A stretch of 64,000 nucleotides of DNA from Dietzia psychralcaliphila (GCF_003096095.1 NZ_CP015453.1:2108001-2172000), one strand, 5' to 3'. Numbered from the stretch's first letter, positions 40,885-52,499 are shown. Made by a program: numbers and translations. The notes: generated by a model not told the origin, from the sequence alone.

Positions 40885-42903
40885 GTGAACGACCGTCTGG
40901 CCATCGACGAGGTCCGCCCCCTGGTCTCCTGCGGGAGGTTCCCCGCCAAGTCGGTCGTGGGTGAGGTGCTGCCGATCTCGGCGACCGTGTGGCGGGAGGG
41001 CCACGACGCGCTGTCGGCGAGCCTCGTGGTCCGTCGCCCCGGTGGGGCCTCCTCACGGACGACGATGGTGCCCGGGATGGAGGCGGACACCGTCCACGCA
41101 CTCCTGACCACCGACACCCCCGGCATGTGGTCGTTCCGCGTCGAGGCGTGGTCGGACCCGTTCGCCACGTGGACCAGCGGCATCGTCAAGAAGATGGACG
41201 CGGGCCAGGGTGCCGACGTGCTGGGCAACGAGTTCGAGGTGGGCGCACGGGTGCTGGACACCGGCGCCGCCCAGGCCTCCGCGGCGGGACAGACCGACCG
41301 TGCTGCGCTCCTGGCGGACGCGGCCATCGCGCTCCGCGGCACCGGTGACGCCCGGACTCGGACCGCCCCCGCGCTGTCCGCCGAGGTCGCGGCGGCGATG
41401 GCCGCCGGCCCGGTCCGCGAGCTGGTCACGTTCGGCCAGACCTACCGCGTGTGGGTCGACCGCCGGGAGGCCCAGTTCAGCTCGTGGTACGAGTTCTTCC
41501 CCCGTTCCACGGGCGGGTGGGACGAGCAGGGGCGGCCCGTCCACGGCACCTTCGCCACCTCCCGCACCCACATCGATCACGCCGCGGACATGGGATTCGA
41601 CGTGGTGTACCTGACGCCCATCCACCCGATAGGGGTGGTCAACCGCAAGGGCCGCAACAACTCCCTCACCCCGGAACCGGGCGACGTCGGATCCCCCTGG
41701 GCCATCGGTTCCGCCGAGGGCGGTCACGACGCGGTGCACCCCGCACTCGGCAGCATCGAGGACTTCCGCGGACTGGTCGAGTACTCCGCCACGCGGGGGG
41801 TCGAGATCGCACTGGACCTGGCGTTGCAGTGCGCCCCGGACCACCCGTGGGCACAGGCCCACCCCGAATGGTTCACGGTGCTGCCCGACGGACACATCGC
41901 CTACGCCGAGAACCCGCCCAAGAAGTACCAGGACATCTACCCTGTCAACTTCGACCTGGACCCCGAGGGCATCTACGCCGAGGTGCTCCGGGTGGTGCGG
42001 TTGTGGACCTCCCTGGGCGTACGGATCTTCCGGGTGGACAACCCGCACACCAAGCCGGCCGACTTCTGGAGCCGCCTGATCGCCGAGGTCAAGCGCACCG
42101 AGCCGGACGTGCTGTTCCTCGCCGAGGCCTTCACCCGTCCCGCGCGCATGTTCGGCCTGGCCAAGCGCGGATTCTCGCAGTCGTACACCTACTTCACCTG
42201 GAAGACCACCAAGGCGGACCTGGTGGAGTTCTGCGAGCAGCTCCTGGCGCACGTCGACGAGGCCCGGCCCAACATGTTCACCAACACCCCGGACATCCTC
42301 CACGAGTCGCTGCAGCGCGGCGGTCCGGCGATGTTCGCGATCCGGTCGGTGCTCGCGGCCACCCTGTCGCCGGCATGGGGCGTGTACTCGGGTTTCGAGC
42401 TGTTCGAGTGGCAGCCGGTCGCCGACGGCAGCGAGGAGTACCTGGACTCCGAGAAGTACGAACTCCGACCCCGGGACTTCGCAGGCGCCGAGGCTGCCGG
42501 GCAGTCCCTCGCCCCGTGGTTGCGGACCCTCAACCGGATCCGCCGCGAACACCCCGCTCTACAGCAGCTCCGTACCCTTCGCTTCCACGCCGTGGACAAC
42601 GACCAGATCATCGCCTACTCCAAGCTCGACCCCGCGACCGGTGACTGCGTCCTGGCCGTGGTCTCGCTCGACTCCCACGGGGTCCAGGAGGGCACCGTCA
42701 CGCTGGACATGGCGGCGCTGGGGTACAGCGACGACGCCCGGTTCAGCGTCCACGACGAGGTCTCGGGCAACGAGTTCCACTGGGGGTCGAGCAACTACGT
42801 CCGGCTCGAACCGTGGACGGCGGTCGCACACATCGTCGTGGTCCCGCCGTGCGACGAAGCACGTAGGGTCGAACTGACCTACCGCACGCATATCGTGGAT
42901 TGA
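40885..42903 (+). CDS. glgE: Alpha-1,4-glucan:maltose-1-phosphate maltosyltransferase
   Basis: 672 residues of the GH13_3 family. It transfers maltosyl units from maltose-1-phosphate to growing alpha-1,4-glucan. Visible: the N-terminal domain (to about 110), the catalytic barrel with [19 protein letters not shown], the nucleophile aspartate in [10 protein letters not shown] (about 389), the acid glutamate in FLAEAFTRP (about 418) and YFTWKT. GTG 40885 follows AGAGGAG at good spacing; the upstream extension is rejected. Its stop overlaps a TTG just before glgB, so the two are co-transcribed. TreS and maltokinase, which make the substrate, are not in the window. Confidence 0.96.
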   Translation: MNDRLAIDEVRPLVSCGRFPAKSVVGEVLPISATVWREGHDALSASLVVRRPGGASSRTTMVPGMEADTVHALLTTDTPGMWSFRVEAWSDPFATWTSGIVKKMDAGQGADVLGNEFEVGARVLDTGAAQASAAGQTDRAALLADAAIALRGTGDARTRTAPALSAEVAAAMAAGPVRELVTFGQTYRVWVDRREAQFSSWYEFFPRSTGGWDEQGRPVHGTFATSRTHIDHAADMGFDVVYLTPIHPIGVVNRKGRNNSLTPEPGDVGSPWAIGSAEGGHDAVHPALGSIEDFRGLVEYSATRGVEIALDLALQCAPDHPWAQAHPEWFTVLPDGHIAYAENPPKKYQDIYPVNFDLDPEGIYAEVLRVVRLWTSLGVRIFRVDNPHTKPADFWSRLIAEVKRTEPDVLFLAEAFTRPARMFGLAKRGFSQSYTYFTWKTTKADLVEFCEQLLAHVDEARPNMFTNTPDILHESLQRGGPAMFAIRSVLAATLSPAWGVYSGFELFEWQPVADGSEEYLDSEKYELRPRDFAGAEAAGQSLAPWLRTLNRIRREHPALQQLRTLRFHAVDNDQIIAYSKLDPATGDCVLAVVSLDSHGVQEGTVTLDMAALGYSDDARFSVHDEVSGNEFHWGSSNYVRLEPWTAVAHIVVVPPCDEARRVELTYRTHIVD

Positions 42904-42914
42904 GGGACAACGGC

Positions 42915-45254
42915 ATGGGAAAGCACCAGAAGAAGGGCCGACCCGCTCCCGGCAGCTCCTCCAAGGAGCCCGGGAGGGTGCCACCGCCCGTCGACCCGGA
43001 GGCCACCTGGCGGACGCCCGAGGAGGTCGCCGGGGACCGGGCGGGGCAGACCTCGGCGTCGTCAGCACCCGGCGAATCCACGGGCGAGATCCCCCGAGAG
43101 GCACTGGACGCGCTGCGGTCCGGGACCCACCGCGACCCCCACTCGGTCTACGGTGCCCACCGGGCCGGTGACGGGTCCGTCGTGCGCACCATTCAGCCCG
43201 GCGCCACATCGGTGGAGATCGTCCTCGGCGAGCGCGCGGTCCCCATGGAGCCGCTCGGCGACGGCATGTTCCGGGCGACGCTGTCCGAACAGGACGTCCC
43301 CGACTACCGGTACCGGGTGACCTACCCCGACGGTCACACGCGGTCCGTCGCCGACGGGTACCGCTTCCTGCCCACGCTCGGAGAGATCGACCTCCACCTC
43401 ATCGGCGAGGGCCGGCACGAGCGGCTGTGGACCGTCCTCGGGGCGCACGTGCGCACGTACGACACCCCCGGTGGTCCCGTCACGGGCACATCCTTCGCGG
43501 TCTGGGCACCCAACGCCCGCGGGATCAGCGTGGTGGGTGATTTCTGCGCGTGGAACCCGATCGCCCTGCCCATGCGGACGATCGGGTCCTCCGGCGTGTG
43601 GGAACTGTTCGTGCCGGACGTCACCGACGGCGCCGTCTACAAGTTCTGCATCCGCGGCGCCGACGGCAGGACCGTCGACCACGCGGACCCGCTCGCGGTG
43701 GCCACCGAGGTGCCCCCCGCGACCGGCTCCAGGGTGTTCACGTCCGGGTACGAGTGGGGCGACGACGAGTGGATCGCCGCCAGGGCGACCCGCGACCACT
43801 CGCGCCTCCCCATGACCGTCCTCGAGGTCCACGTGGGGTCCTGGCGGCCCGGACTGGACTACCGCGAGTTCGCGCACCAGCTCGCCGAACACGTGGTGGA
43901 GACCGGCTTCACCCACGTGGAGCTGATGCCCGTGGCCGAGCACCCCTTCGGCGGCTCGTGGGGCTACCAGGTGTCCTCCTACTTCGCGCCCACCAGCCGC
44001 TTCGGTACGCCCGACGACCTGCGCTACGTGGTCGACCACCTGCACTCGCGCGGAATCGGCGTGCTGGTGGACTGGGTCCCCGCTCACTTCCCCAAGGACG
44101 AGTGGTCGCTCGGCCGCTTCGACGGCACCGCGCTCTACGAGCACGCGGACCCGCACCGCGGCGAACAGCCCGACTGGGGGACGTACGTGTTCGACTTCGG
44201 TCGCCACGAGGTCCGCAACTTCCTGGTGGCCAACGCCCTGTACTGGGCCGAGGAGTTCCACGTGGATGGTCTGCGCGTGGACGCGGTCGCCTCGATGCTC
44301 TACCTGGACTACTCGCGCAACGAGGGCGAGTGGACCCCCAACCGCTACGGCGGTAGAGAGAATCTCGAGGCCATCTCGTTCCTGCAGGAGGTCAACGCCA
44401 CGGTGCACCGCGAGCACCCGGGCGTCCTCACCGTGGCCGAGGAATCGACCTCGTGGGGCGGCGTCACCGCTCCCACGGACACGGGCGGGCTCGGGTTCTC
44501 GATGAAGTGGAACATGGGGTGGATGAACGACACCCTGCGCTACGTGGGGCTCGACCCCCTCTATCGCGCTCACCACCACGGTGAGGTGACGTTCTCCCTC
44601 ATGTACGCCTGGAGCGAGCGCTTCGTCCTCCCGCTCAGCCACGACGAGGTCGTCCACGGCAAGGGTTCGATGTGGCAGCGCATGCCGGGTTCCTCGTGGG
44701 ACCGCGCGGCCGGGCTACGCAGCCTCTACGCCTACATGTGGGCACACCCCGGCAAGAAGCTGATCTTCCAGGGCATGGAGTTCGGCCAGGTCGGCGAGTG
44801 GAACGACGTCCAGGGGGTGACCTGGGAGAACCTCGAGGGCTGGGAGGGCGAGTACCACCGCGGCATCCTCGCCTCGGTACGGGACATGAACGCCCGTTAC
44901 ACCGAGAACCCCGGCCTCTGGACCCTCGACGACGACCCGTCGGGCTTCTCGTGGATCGACGCCAACGACTCCGGGCACAATGCACTGTCGTTCCTGCGGA
45001 CCGATCACTCGGGCAGCACGATCGCGTGCGTGGTGAACTTCTCCGGCAGCGCGCTGTCCGACTACCGGATCGGTCTGCCCGATGCCGGCTACTGGGAAGA
45101 GATCCTCAACACCGACGCCGAGGTCTACGAGGGGTCGGGCACCGGCAACCTCGGCGGGGTCCACTCCGAGGAGCGCTCACACCACGGCCGCCCCCACTCG
45201 GCGAGCATCACCGTCGGCCCGCGCGCCGCGGTGTGGCTGCGGCACACCCGCTGA
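42915..45254 (+). CDS. glgB: 1,4-alpha-glucan branching enzyme
   Basis: 779 residues. It introduces alpha-1,6 branches into the glucan made by GlgE. Domains: a 60-residue charged, Pro/Ser-rich N-terminal tail, two carbohydrate-binding N domains (about 65-270, with [21 protein letters not shown]), the GH13 barrel and a C-terminal beta domain. Catalytic residues are the aspartate in [10 protein letters not shown] (about 458) and the glutamate in TVAEESTSW (about 511). I chose ATG 42915 with GAGGG eight bases upstream; TTG 42900 overlaps the glgE stop and is less likely. Confidence 0.96.
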   Translation: MGKHQKKGRPAPGSSSKEPGRVPPPVDPEATWRTPEEVAGDRAGQTSASSAPGESTGEIPREALDALRSGTHRDPHSVYGAHRAGDGSVVRTIQPGATSVEIVLGERAVPMEPLGDGMFRATLSEQDVPDYRYRVTYPDGHTRSVADGYRFLPTLGEIDLHLIGEGRHERLWTVLGAHVRTYDTPGGPVTGTSFAVWAPNARGISVVGDFCAWNPIALPMRTIGSSGVWELFVPDVTDGAVYKFCIRGADGRTVDHADPLAVATEVPPATGSRVFTSGYEWGDDEWIAARATRDHSRLPMTVLEVHVGSWRPGLDYREFAHQLAEHVVETGFTHVELMPVAEHPFGGSWGYQVSSYFAPTSRFGTPDDLRYVVDHLHSRGIGVLVDWVPAHFPKDEWSLGRFDGTALYEHADPHRGEQPDWGTYVFDFGRHEVRNFLVANALYWAEEFHVDGLRVDAVASMLYLDYSRNEGEWTPNRYGGRENLEAISFLQEVNATVHREHPGVLTVAEESTSWGGVTAPTDTGGLGFSMKWNMGWMNDTLRYVGLDPLYRAHHHGEVTFSLMYAWSERFVLPLSHDEVVHGKGSMWQRMPGSSWDRAAGLRSLYAYMWAHPGKKLIFQGMEFGQVGEWNDVQGVTWENLEGWEGEYHRGILASVRDMNARYTENPGLWTLDDDPSGFSWIDANDSGHNALSFLRTDHSGSTIACVVNFSGSALSDYRIGLPDAGYWEEILNTDAEVYEGSGTGNLGGVHSEERSHHGRPHSASITVGPRAAVWLRHTR

Positions 45255-45321
45255 CGGCGCGGGGTACGCGGGCCTCACCGCACACGCGCTGACGGCGTGA
45301 CGGCGCGCTTGCTGACCTGCT

Positions 45322-45337
45322 CGCGGGCTGACCCGCG
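45322..45337. terminator. Small hairpin in the glgB / thioredoxin-like convergent gap
   Basis: CGCGGG (45322-45327) and CCCGCG (45332-45337) pair around CTGA in the 91-base gap. The gap also repeats GCTGACGGCG (around 45250 and 45288) and GCGGGCCTCA. It may be a weak bidirectional terminator. Confidence 0.35.
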
Positions 45338-45345
45338 CGCGGGCC

Positions 45346-46275
45346 TCAGTACAGCGCGTTGGCGAGGTTCCGGCGGGCGGCCAGCACCCTCGGGTCGTCC
45401 GTCGGAAGAGCCTCGAGGAGATCGACCAGCCGGGCCCGCAGCGTCGCCCGGTCGTCTCCCGCGCTCACCCGGATGGCGTCGACGAGCACCGCGAACGCCG
45501 GCTCGTACTCCCCGCTCACGAGCGCGCGGTCGGCCGCTCGCAGAGCCGCGGGGACCGTGCCCTCGCCGGCGTCGGACGCCTCCGACGCACGACGAGCGGC
45601 CTGTACGTACCGCAACGCCTCCAGGAGTGTGTGGTCACCGGGGCGCGATCCCACCAGAGCCGTGAAGCGCTCCTCGGCGGTGGCCAGTTCCCCTTCCGCC
45701 AGGGCGTCCTCGGCTGCGTCGCGTTCGGTGTCCGCGACCTCCTCCTGCTCCCCTCCGGCCTCGGCCTCCGGCATTCCGCTGAGCTTGCCCTCGGTGGCCT
45801 GGAGTACGGCCGCGAGCCACTGGCGGAGCGCGTCCTCGGGCTGTTCACCCTCGAAGTCCGCCAGCGGGCGACCCGCCGCGACGGCGACCACCGTCGGGAC
45901 CGCCCGCGCCTGGAACGCCTGGGCGATCCCCGGAGCGGCATCCACGTCGACGATCGCGTGCACCCACTGACCTCCCGCCTCCTCGGCCAGCGAGGAGAGC
46001 AGGGTGGTCAGCACGGTGGGGGCCCGCCGGGACATGAGCTCCACGACGACGGGCACCTGCGTCGACCGGACCAGGACCTCCTGCTCGAACGACGCCTCGT
46101 CGACCTCGATCAGTGTCGCCGGTCCGGCCGCCGCACCGGGAGCGCGGGCGGCGGCCACGGGGGCCCGTTGCGCCTCGGCCCGTTTCTTCAACCCCGACAG
46201 ATCGACGGCGCCGGCGAGGGACGCCGCGAGCTTCTGCTCGGAGGCGGACGGGGGTCGGTTACCTGGTCTCGTCAC
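45346..46275 (-). CDS. CnoX/YbbN-like thioredoxin-fold protein without cysteines
   Basis: 309 residues: a thioredoxin-like domain (about 50-155) and TPR-like helices (about 180-309), the YbbN/CnoX layout. The place of the CXXC active site is held by SRRA (82-85, within VVVELMSRRAPTV) and the whole protein has no cysteine, so it cannot do thiol redox chemistry. The cis-proline loop AVPTVV is kept. E. coli CnoX is a chaperone-holdase cooperating with GroEL, a plausible role here. M. tuberculosis has a thioredoxin-like gene near glgB and the thiolase, as I recall. It is downstream of the thiolase gene by 35 bases. Confidence 0.85.
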   Translation of the reverse strand: MTRPGNRPPSASEQKLAASLAGAVDLSGLKKRAEAQRAPVAAARAPGAAAGPATLIEVDEASFEQEVLVRSTQVPVVVELMSRRAPTVLTTLLSSLAEEAGGQWVHAIVDVDAAPGIAQAFQARAVPTVVAVAAGRPLADFEGEQPEDALRQWLAAVLQATEGKLSGMPEAEAGGEQEEVADTERDAAEDALAEGELATAEERFTALVGSRPGDHTLLEALRYVQAARRASEASDAGEGTVPAALRAADRALVSGEYEPAFAVLVDAIRVSAGDDRATLRARLVDLLEALPTDDPRVLAARRNLANALY

Positions 46276-46310
46276 GCCCTCGATCCTGCCACGGCGGGTC
46301 CGATCGGGTG

Positions 46311-47510
46311 TCAGCTGGTCGCGGGCACCCGGATCAGCAGGGCGTCACCCTGGCCGCCACCGCCACAGAGCGCGGCCGCGCCGAGGCCACCCCCGCGACG
46401 GGCGAGCTCGAGCGCGAGGGTGAGGACGACGCGGCTGCCCGACACACCGATCGGGTGCCCGATGGAGATGGCGCCGCCGTTGACGTTGACCTTGTCGGGG
46501 CTCACCCCGAGGGCCTTGGTCGAGTGCAGTCCGACGGAGGCGAAGGCCTCGTTGAACTCGAACAGGTCGATGGACTCCACCTCGACGTCCGCGCGGCGGC
46601 AGGCGTCGAGGATCGCGTCGGCGGGCTGGTGCTGCAACGTCGAGTCCGGACCGGCGACCGTGCCGTAGCCGACGATCTCGGCCAGCACCGGCCAGCCCTC
46701 GGCCTCCGCACGCGCGGCGGTGGTGACGATGACTGCAGAGGCGCCGTCGGAGATCTGGGACGACGAACCGGCCGTGATGGTGCCGTCCTTGGCGAACGCC
46801 GGCCTGAGCTTGCCCATCGACTCGGCGGTCGACTCGGCACGCACACCCTCGTCGGTGTCCACGACGGTGTCGCCCTTGCGGCCCTTCACGGTCACGGGGA
46901 CGACCTCGTCCGCGAACCGTCCCTCTGCCCACGCGGCGGCGGCGCGCTGGTGCGAGATGGCCGCGAACTCGTCCTGGTGCTCGCGGGTGATCTCCAACTC
47001 GGCGTTGCGAGCCTCGGTGAGCGCCCCCATCGGCTGGTCGGTCGGCACATCGTGCAGGCCGTCGAAGGCCATGTGGTCCAGGACCTCGATGGAGCCGTAC
47101 TTGTACCCGCCGCGGCTCTTGGGCAGCAGGTGCGGTGCCTGGGACATCGACTCCTGGCCGCCCGCGACGACGACCTCGGAGAAACCGGCGCGGATCGCCT
47201 GGTCCGCCAACGCGATCGCCGTCATCCCCGACAAGCACATCTTGTTGATGCTCAACGCGTCCACCCGCTGTGGGATACCGGCGGCCAACGACGCCTGACG
47301 AGCGGGCATCTGACCGACACCGGCGGACAGCACCTGTCCCATGATCACCTGGTCGACGGCCTCAGCGGGCACGCCGCCCTTCTCGAGAGCGCCGCGGATG
47401 GCGATTCCGCCCAGTTCGGGGGCGGACAGCGAGGAGAGCCCGCCCTGGAGGCGGCCGAACGGGGTGCGGGCCCCGGAGACGATGACGGTACGGGTGGAGT
47501 CGGCGGACAT
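46311..47510 (-). CDS. Acetyl-CoA acetyltransferase (thiolase)
   Basis: 399 residues. It condenses or cleaves acetoacetyl-CoA and related 3-oxoacyl-CoAs. Visible: the nucleophile cysteine in [14 protein letters not shown] (C92), [23 protein letters not shown], the histidine in [14 protein letters not shown] and the second cysteine in [11 protein letters not shown]. It is a biosynthetic-type thiolase by these motifs, similar to M. tuberculosis FadA4. I chose ATG 47510 with AAGG six bases upstream; GTG 47513 is immediately before it. It is divergent from the epimerase gene and followed by the CnoX-like gene. Confidence 0.95.
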   Translation of the reverse strand: MSADSTRTVIVSGARTPFGRLQGGLSSLSAPELGGIAIRGALEKGGVPAEAVDQVIMGQVLSAGVGQMPARQASLAAGIPQRVDALSINKMCLSGMTAIALADQAIRAGFSEVVVAGGQESMSQAPHLLPKSRGGYKYGSIEVLDHMAFDGLHDVPTDQPMGALTEARNAELEITREHQDEFAAISHQRAAAAWAEGRFADEVVPVTVKGRKGDTVVDTDEGVRAESTAESMGKLRPAFAKDGTITAGSSSQISDGASAVIVTTAARAEAEGWPVLAEIVGYGTVAGPDSTLQHQPADAILDACRRADVEVESIDLFEFNEAFASVGLHSTKALGVSPDKVNVNGGAISIGHPIGVSGSRVVLTLALELARRGGGLGAAALCGGGGQGDALLIRVPATS

Positions 47511-47573
47511 CACAGACCTTCCAATTGAGGGGATATACGTGTACGGGCCAAACTACCGCTTCCACGCACCGAC

Positions 47574-47586
47574 TACCGTGGTCCGC
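47574..47586 (+). promoter_or_regulatory. Predicted leaderless promoter of the epimerase gene
   Basis: TACCGT at 47574-47579 is followed by seven bases and ATG 47587, with no Shine-Dalgarno. A transcript starting at the A of ATG is expected. Confidence 0.5.
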
Positions 47587-48057
47587 ATGACCTCTACCCC
47601 AGCCAGTCAGCCCCTGCTGCCCTCAGACCTCGTCGTGGCGATCGACCACGTAGGCGTGGCGGTCCCCGACTTCGACGCCGCCGTCGCCTGGTACCGCGAC
47701 AACCTCGGGATGGAGAACCTCCACGAGGAGGTCAACGAGGAGCAGGGCGTCCGCGAGGCCATGCTCGGGTCCCCGGGTCGCCCGGAGGGCAGCGCGCTAC
47801 TCCAGGTTCTCGCGCCCCTGGACGAGTCCTCGACGATCGCCAAGTACCTCGATCGCAACGGCCCCGGAATCCAGCAGATGGCGGTCCGGGTGACCGACAT
47901 CGAGGCGATCACCGCGCACCTCACCGGTCGCGGCGTGCGGGTGCTGTACCCGGCACCGAAGAGCGGTACCGCCGGTTCACGCATCAACTTCGTCCACCCC
48001 AAGGACGCGGGAGGCGTCCTCCTGGAGCTGGTCGAGCCGGCGGCCGGGTCGCACTAG
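47587..48057 (+). CDS. mce: Methylmalonyl-CoA epimerase
   Basis: 156 residues of the glyoxalase/VOC fold. It interconverts (R)- and (S)-methylmalonyl-CoA in propionate metabolism. Visible metal ligands: histidine in AIDHVGVAV (about 21), histidine/glutamine in GIQQMAVRV (about 98) and glutamate in GVLLELVEP (about 148). I chose ATG 47587; an 82-codon upstream extension is antisense to the thiolase gene. It is divergent from the thiolase. The mutase it works with is not in the window. Confidence 0.93.
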   Translation: MTSTPASQPLLPSDLVVAIDHVGVAVPDFDAAVAWYRDNLGMENLHEEVNEEQGVREAMLGSPGRPEGSALLQVLAPLDESSTIAKYLDRNGPGIQQMAVRVTDIEAITAHLTGRGVRVLYPAPKSGTAGSRINFVHPKDAGGVLLELVEPAAGSH

Positions 48058-48079
48058 AGCCCCCGATCGGCCACCCCGC

Positions 48080-48091
48080 TAGGGTGGGGCC
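48080..48091 (+). promoter_or_regulatory. Predicted leaderless promoter of the coiled-coil gene
   Basis: TAGGGT at 48080-48085 is followed by six bases (GGGGCC) and ATG 48092. The GGGG here could be read as a weak Shine-Dalgarno only at too short a distance. Confidence 0.45.
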
Positions 48092-48985
48092 ATGTCGAGC
48101 ACTCACACGCCCACCACGGGCGCCGACCCCTTCGCGGTGGTCCGCAAGGGCTTCGACCGCGAACAGGTGACCTCGTCCCTCACTCGCCTCGAGGCCGAGG
48201 CGGAGCTCCTTCGTGCGGACCGCGACGCCGCGGTCGAGCGGGCGGAGCGGGCCGCGACGGAGGCCGCCCGGGAACGGGCCCGGGCCGCCTCCCTCGAGGC
48301 CCGGGTGGCCGAGTTGGGACGGACGCCCGTCACCTCCGAGCAGATGTCGGACCGTCTCTCCACCATGCTGGCCCTGGCGACCGCCGAGGCCGAGTCGATC
48401 CGTGACTCCGCGCTCGCGGCTGCGGACCGGGTGCGGTCGGACGCCGAGGAGGAGGCCTGGAACCTCCGGGAGGCGGCTCGTCGAGAGGCCGCGGCCGACC
48501 GGGAGGCCGCCACGGCGGAGCTCACCGCGGCCCGTCTGCGGGCGGCCGCGGTACGAACGGACCAGGCCGGGGTTCTCGACGCCGCGCGCTCGAGGGCCGA
48601 GGAGATCATCAAGGCGGCGGAACGCGAGGCCCGACGACTCGACCTCGAGGCCGCTCACCGGCGCGACCTGATAGACGAGGATCACCGCATCGCCTCCGAT
48701 GCCAGGAGAACCGAATCCCGGCGCCAACACGAGGACCGACAGGCGGCCTCGGTGGCCGAAGCGGAAGCCGTGAAGCGGGACGCCCAGAACCATGCGCGGG
48801 AGACGATCGACCAGGCCACCGCCGAGGCCGCGTCACTGATCGCTCGCGCACGTCGGCACACTGAGGAGCTGCAGACGGTCCGAGAGCGGATCCTCGACGA
48901 TCTGGCCTCGATCCGGGCCAGGCTCGAGCCCATCCCCGGCCGCCCCGACGACCCGGCATTGCCGGCAGATCCGGGGCTCAGCTGA
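48092..48985 (+). CDS. DivIVA-like coiled-coil protein
   Basis: 297 residues. After 12 residues comes FAVVRKGFDREQVTSSLTRL, resembling the DivIVA/Wag31 N-terminal segment, then a nearly unbroken Ala/Glu/Arg coiled coil (about 30-280). The C-terminus is Pro/Asp-rich. Such proteins serve as scaffolds for polar growth, cell division or membrane curvature; the function here is unknown. It is not the essential Wag31 itself, which would lie in the dcw cluster. No membrane segment is present. A 16-base tandem repeat begins immediately after its stop codon. Confidence 0.78.
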   Translation: MSSTHTPTTGADPFAVVRKGFDREQVTSSLTRLEAEAELLRADRDAAVERAERAATEAARERARAASLEARVAELGRTPVTSEQMSDRLSTMLALATAEAESIRDSALAAADRVRSDAEEEAWNLREAARREAAADREAATAELTAARLRAAAVRTDQAGVLDAARSRAEEIIKAAEREARRLDLEAAHRRDLIDEDHRIASDARRTESRRQHEDRQAASVAEAEAVKRDAQNHARETIDQATAEAASLIARARRHTEELQTVRERILDDLASIRARLEPIPGRPDDPALPADPGLS

Positions 48986-49081
48986 TTCGGGGCAGGGTTA
49001 ACTCGGAGCAGAGTTAATTCGGAGCAGGGCTAGTTCGAGACTGGGATGATCCGGGGCCGAGTTGCCTCGGAGAGCGGCCTG
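48986..49081. repeat. 16-base degenerate tandem repeat, six copies
   Basis: Units start at 48986, 49002, 49018, 49034, 49050 and 49066, with no gaps between them: TTCGGGGCAGGGTTAA, CTCGGAGCAGAGTTAA, TTCGGAGCAGGGCTAG, TTCGAGACTGGGATGA, TCCGGGGCCGAGTTGC and CTCGGAGAGCGGCCTG. The first begins on the base after the stop codon of the coiled-coil gene. They fill most of the convergent gap. Confidence 0.9.
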
Positions 49082-49105
49082 TTGGGGTAGCTGTTTGCCC
49101 GCGAC

Positions 49106-49408
49106 TCAGCTCCACCTCCGGGTGAGACCCCGGTTGGCCCGCCCGGACCAGCATCCGCTGTGCCAGTGGCGTCGCTCGTCGTCGCCTCCCGGCCGGTCCG
49201 GCCACGCCACCACGTGAGGGGTCCCGGCTGTGACCAGCTGGTCACAGCCCGGGCAACGATAGTCCTTGCCGGCGCGGGAGCCCGGAACACGACGGACGTG
49301 GTACTCGTCCGGGTCACCTGACGGGCCGGACTCCAGGGATCCGCCACCCGGCCCCTCGCGCCGGGGCACCGGACCAACCGCCCCTGCGCGTCTGTGTCGT
49401 CTCGGCAC
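49106..49408 (-). CDS. Small conserved actinobacterial zinc-ribbon-like protein
   Basis: 100 residues. A basic N-terminus (MPRRHRR) leads to YRCPGCDQLVTAGTPHVVAW and RRHWHSGCWSGR; CxxC plus HWHxxCW form a likely zinc site. I recall this family as widespread in actinobacteria and often mislabelled 'ATP/GTP-binding protein'; its function is unknown. GTG 49408 starts 14 bases after the nucS stop, so it is probably co-transcribed with nucS, which may hint at a DNA-related role. Confidence 0.72.
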   Translation of the reverse strand: MPRRHRRAGAVGPVPRREGPGGGSLESGPSGDPDEYHVRRVPGSRAGKDYRCPGCDQLVTAGTPHVVAWPDRPGGDDERRHWHSGCWSGRANRGLTRRWS

Positions 49409-49422
49409 CCGGGCTCCCGTCC

Positions 49423-50103
49423 TCAGAACAGCCGCAGGTCCGTCGACTCGATCCCGCGTAGCGAGTCGTAGTCGAGGGTCACGCAGCGGATGCCCCGGTC
49501 CTCTGCGAGGGTCCTGGCCTGTGGCTTGATGACCTGCGCCGCGAACACCCCGCTCACGGGTGCCAGCAGCGGATCGCGGTTGAGCAGCTCCAGATATCGG
49601 GTGAGCTGCTCGACCCCGTCGATCTCACCTCGGCGCTTGATCTCGACAGCCACGGTGACACCGTCGGCGTCGCGCCCGAGGATGTCGACCGGGCCGATCG
49701 CGGTCATGAACTCCCGGCGGACCAGGCTGTATCCCCGGCCCAGGGTCTCGATGTGTTCGGCCAGCAGCTCCTGGAGATGGGCCTCCACGCCGTCCTTCAC
49801 CAGACCCGGGTCGACACCGAGCTCGTGCCGGGAGTCGTGGTGGATCTCGGAGAGAGTGATGCGGAGCTGTTCCCCGGCCTTGTTCTCCACCACCCACAGC
49901 AGTTGCCCGGGGTCCTCCGGGTGCTCCTTCTCAGACAGCGAGCAGGGGGGCGTCATCCAGTTCAGCGGCTTGTACGCGCGGTCGTCGGCGTGAACGCTGA
50001 CGGAACCATCCGCCTTGACCAGCAGCAGTCTGGGTGCCATGGGCAGGTGGGCCGTCAGACGGCCGACGTAGTCGACCTGACAGGTGGCGACGACGAGACG
50101 CAC
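49423..50103 (-). CDS. nucS: Mismatch-specific endonuclease NucS/EndoMS
   Basis: 226 residues. It cuts both strands at mismatches in the MutS/MutL-independent repair of archaea and actinobacteria. The catalytic residues are visible: aspartate in GPVDILGRD (D140), glutamate and lysine in [13 protein letters not shown] (E154, K156). The C-terminal DLRLF matches the sliding-clamp binding motif. The N-terminal half is the DNA-binding/dimer domain. Start GTG 50103. A DUF2550 gene lies 54 bases upstream and a zinc-ribbon gene just downstream. Confidence 0.95.
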   Translation of the reverse strand: MRLVVATCQVDYVGRLTAHLPMAPRLLLVKADGSVSVHADDRAYKPLNWMTPPCSLSEKEHPEDPGQLLWVVENKAGEQLRITLSEIHHDSRHELGVDPGLVKDGVEAHLQELLAEHIETLGRGYSLVRREFMTAIGPVDILGRDADGVTVAVEIKRRGEIDGVEQLTRYLELLNRDPLLAPVSGVFAAQVIKPQARTLAEDRGIRCVTLDYDSLRGIESTDLRLF

Positions 50104-50157
50104 GGTTCCTCCTGGAATCGGGATGTGCCGGACGGCCCTCAGGGCCCTGTAGGGCTG

Positions 50158-50607
50158 TCAGCGCCGACGGCGGGCCGGAGAGCGGACCTGATCGGTCGAG
50201 CAGGCCTCCACCCACGCCAGCAGTGCGGTCAGCTCGGCGGGCCCCACGCAGATCTCGCCCTCCCTGATCCCACCCCTGCGATCGTGGCCGGAGAAGGACA
50301 CGATGAGCTCCCCCGACTCGGCGACGTCGAGTTCGTGCCCCGTCGGCTGACGACGGGGACCCAACTCGAGGCTTGTGCGGTCGAGACGGACGTCAGCCCC
50401 GAACCTCACGCTCAACAACCGGTAGAACGCCAGGTCGGTGTCGGAGTAGCGGACGGCTCCGTGACGCCACGCGTCTCCCCCGTTCCGTTTGACCAGGACC
50501 GAGGTGGAGTCCCTGCGCACGACCACCAGTCGATAGACGACGGCCGCGACCACCGGGGCGAGGACGAGCAGCACCACGACACCGAGAATGATCCCGGTGA
50601 TCGCCAT
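50158..50607 (-). CDS. DUF2550 membrane-anchored protein
   Basis: 149 residues. An N-terminal membrane helix (about 4-27) precedes a small beta-rich domain (VRYSDTDLAFYRLLSVRFGADVRLDRTSLELG, shown here from VRYSDTDLAFYRLL) and an Arg-rich C-terminus. DUF2550 proteins are found next to atpC across Mycobacteriales; their function is unknown. ATG 50607 is 59 bases after the atpC stop, so co-transcription with the ATP synthase operon is plausible. Confidence 0.85.
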   Translation of the reverse strand: MAITGIILGVVVLLVLAPVVAAVVYRLVVVRRDSTSVLVKRNGGDAWRHGAVRYSDTDLAFYRLLSVRFGADVRLDRTSLELGPRRQPTGHELDVAESGELIVSFSGHDRRGGIREGEICVGPAELTALLAWVEACSTDQVRSPARRRR

Positions 50608-50666
50608 CTGCTCAACCCCTTCCGGTGGCCGCGGCCGTCAGGTCACGGGCGGACCGTTCCGTACTG

Positions 50667-51038
50667 CTAGGCGCCGGCCTTCTCGACCGCGCGGAGGCGA
50701 CCCCGTGCGGCTGCGGCAGCCGCCTGGTCGTCCCCTGCCTCGGACAGCGCGCGCTCGGCCTCGGCGCGGTCGATGGAGTCCGACCACTCCGCGGTCTCGC
50801 CGAGGATGCTGACCTTGTTCGCCGTCACGGAGAGGAACCCGCCCTGCACCGCGGCGACCTTCTTGCCCTCGTCCGTGTAGACCGTCACGGTGCCACCGGC
50901 ATCGAGCTCGCCGAGCAGCGGCTCGTGTCCGGATTGGATACCGATCTCGCCCTCCGTGGTCTTGGCGACCACCATGGTGGCGGTACCGGACCAGAAACGA
51001 CGCTCGACCGTGACGAACTCGACCTCGATGTCAGCCAT
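50667..51038 (-). CDS. atpC: ATP synthase F1 epsilon subunit
   Basis: 123 residues. It links gamma to the c-ring and modulates ATP hydrolysis. The N-terminal beta-sandwich is clear ([56 protein letters not shown]) and a C-terminal helical hairpin follows ([18 protein letters not shown]), ending in KAGA. It lies 9 bases after atpD, last in the operon. Length is typical of actinobacterial epsilon. Confidence 0.95.
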   Translation of the reverse strand: MADIEVEFVTVERRFWSGTATMVVAKTTEGEIGIQSGHEPLLGELDAGGTVTVYTDEGKKVAAVQGGFLSVTANKVSILGETAEWSDSIDRAEAERALSEAGDDQAAAAAARGRLRAVEKAGA

Positions 51039-51047
51039 GGTCAGCGG

Positions 51048-52499
<1,452 letters not shown>

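Noticed and set aside
42900-42914. TTG 42900 as the glgB start
   Set aside because: ATG 42915 has a better-placed ribosome-binding site, and the extra five residues add nothing recognisable.
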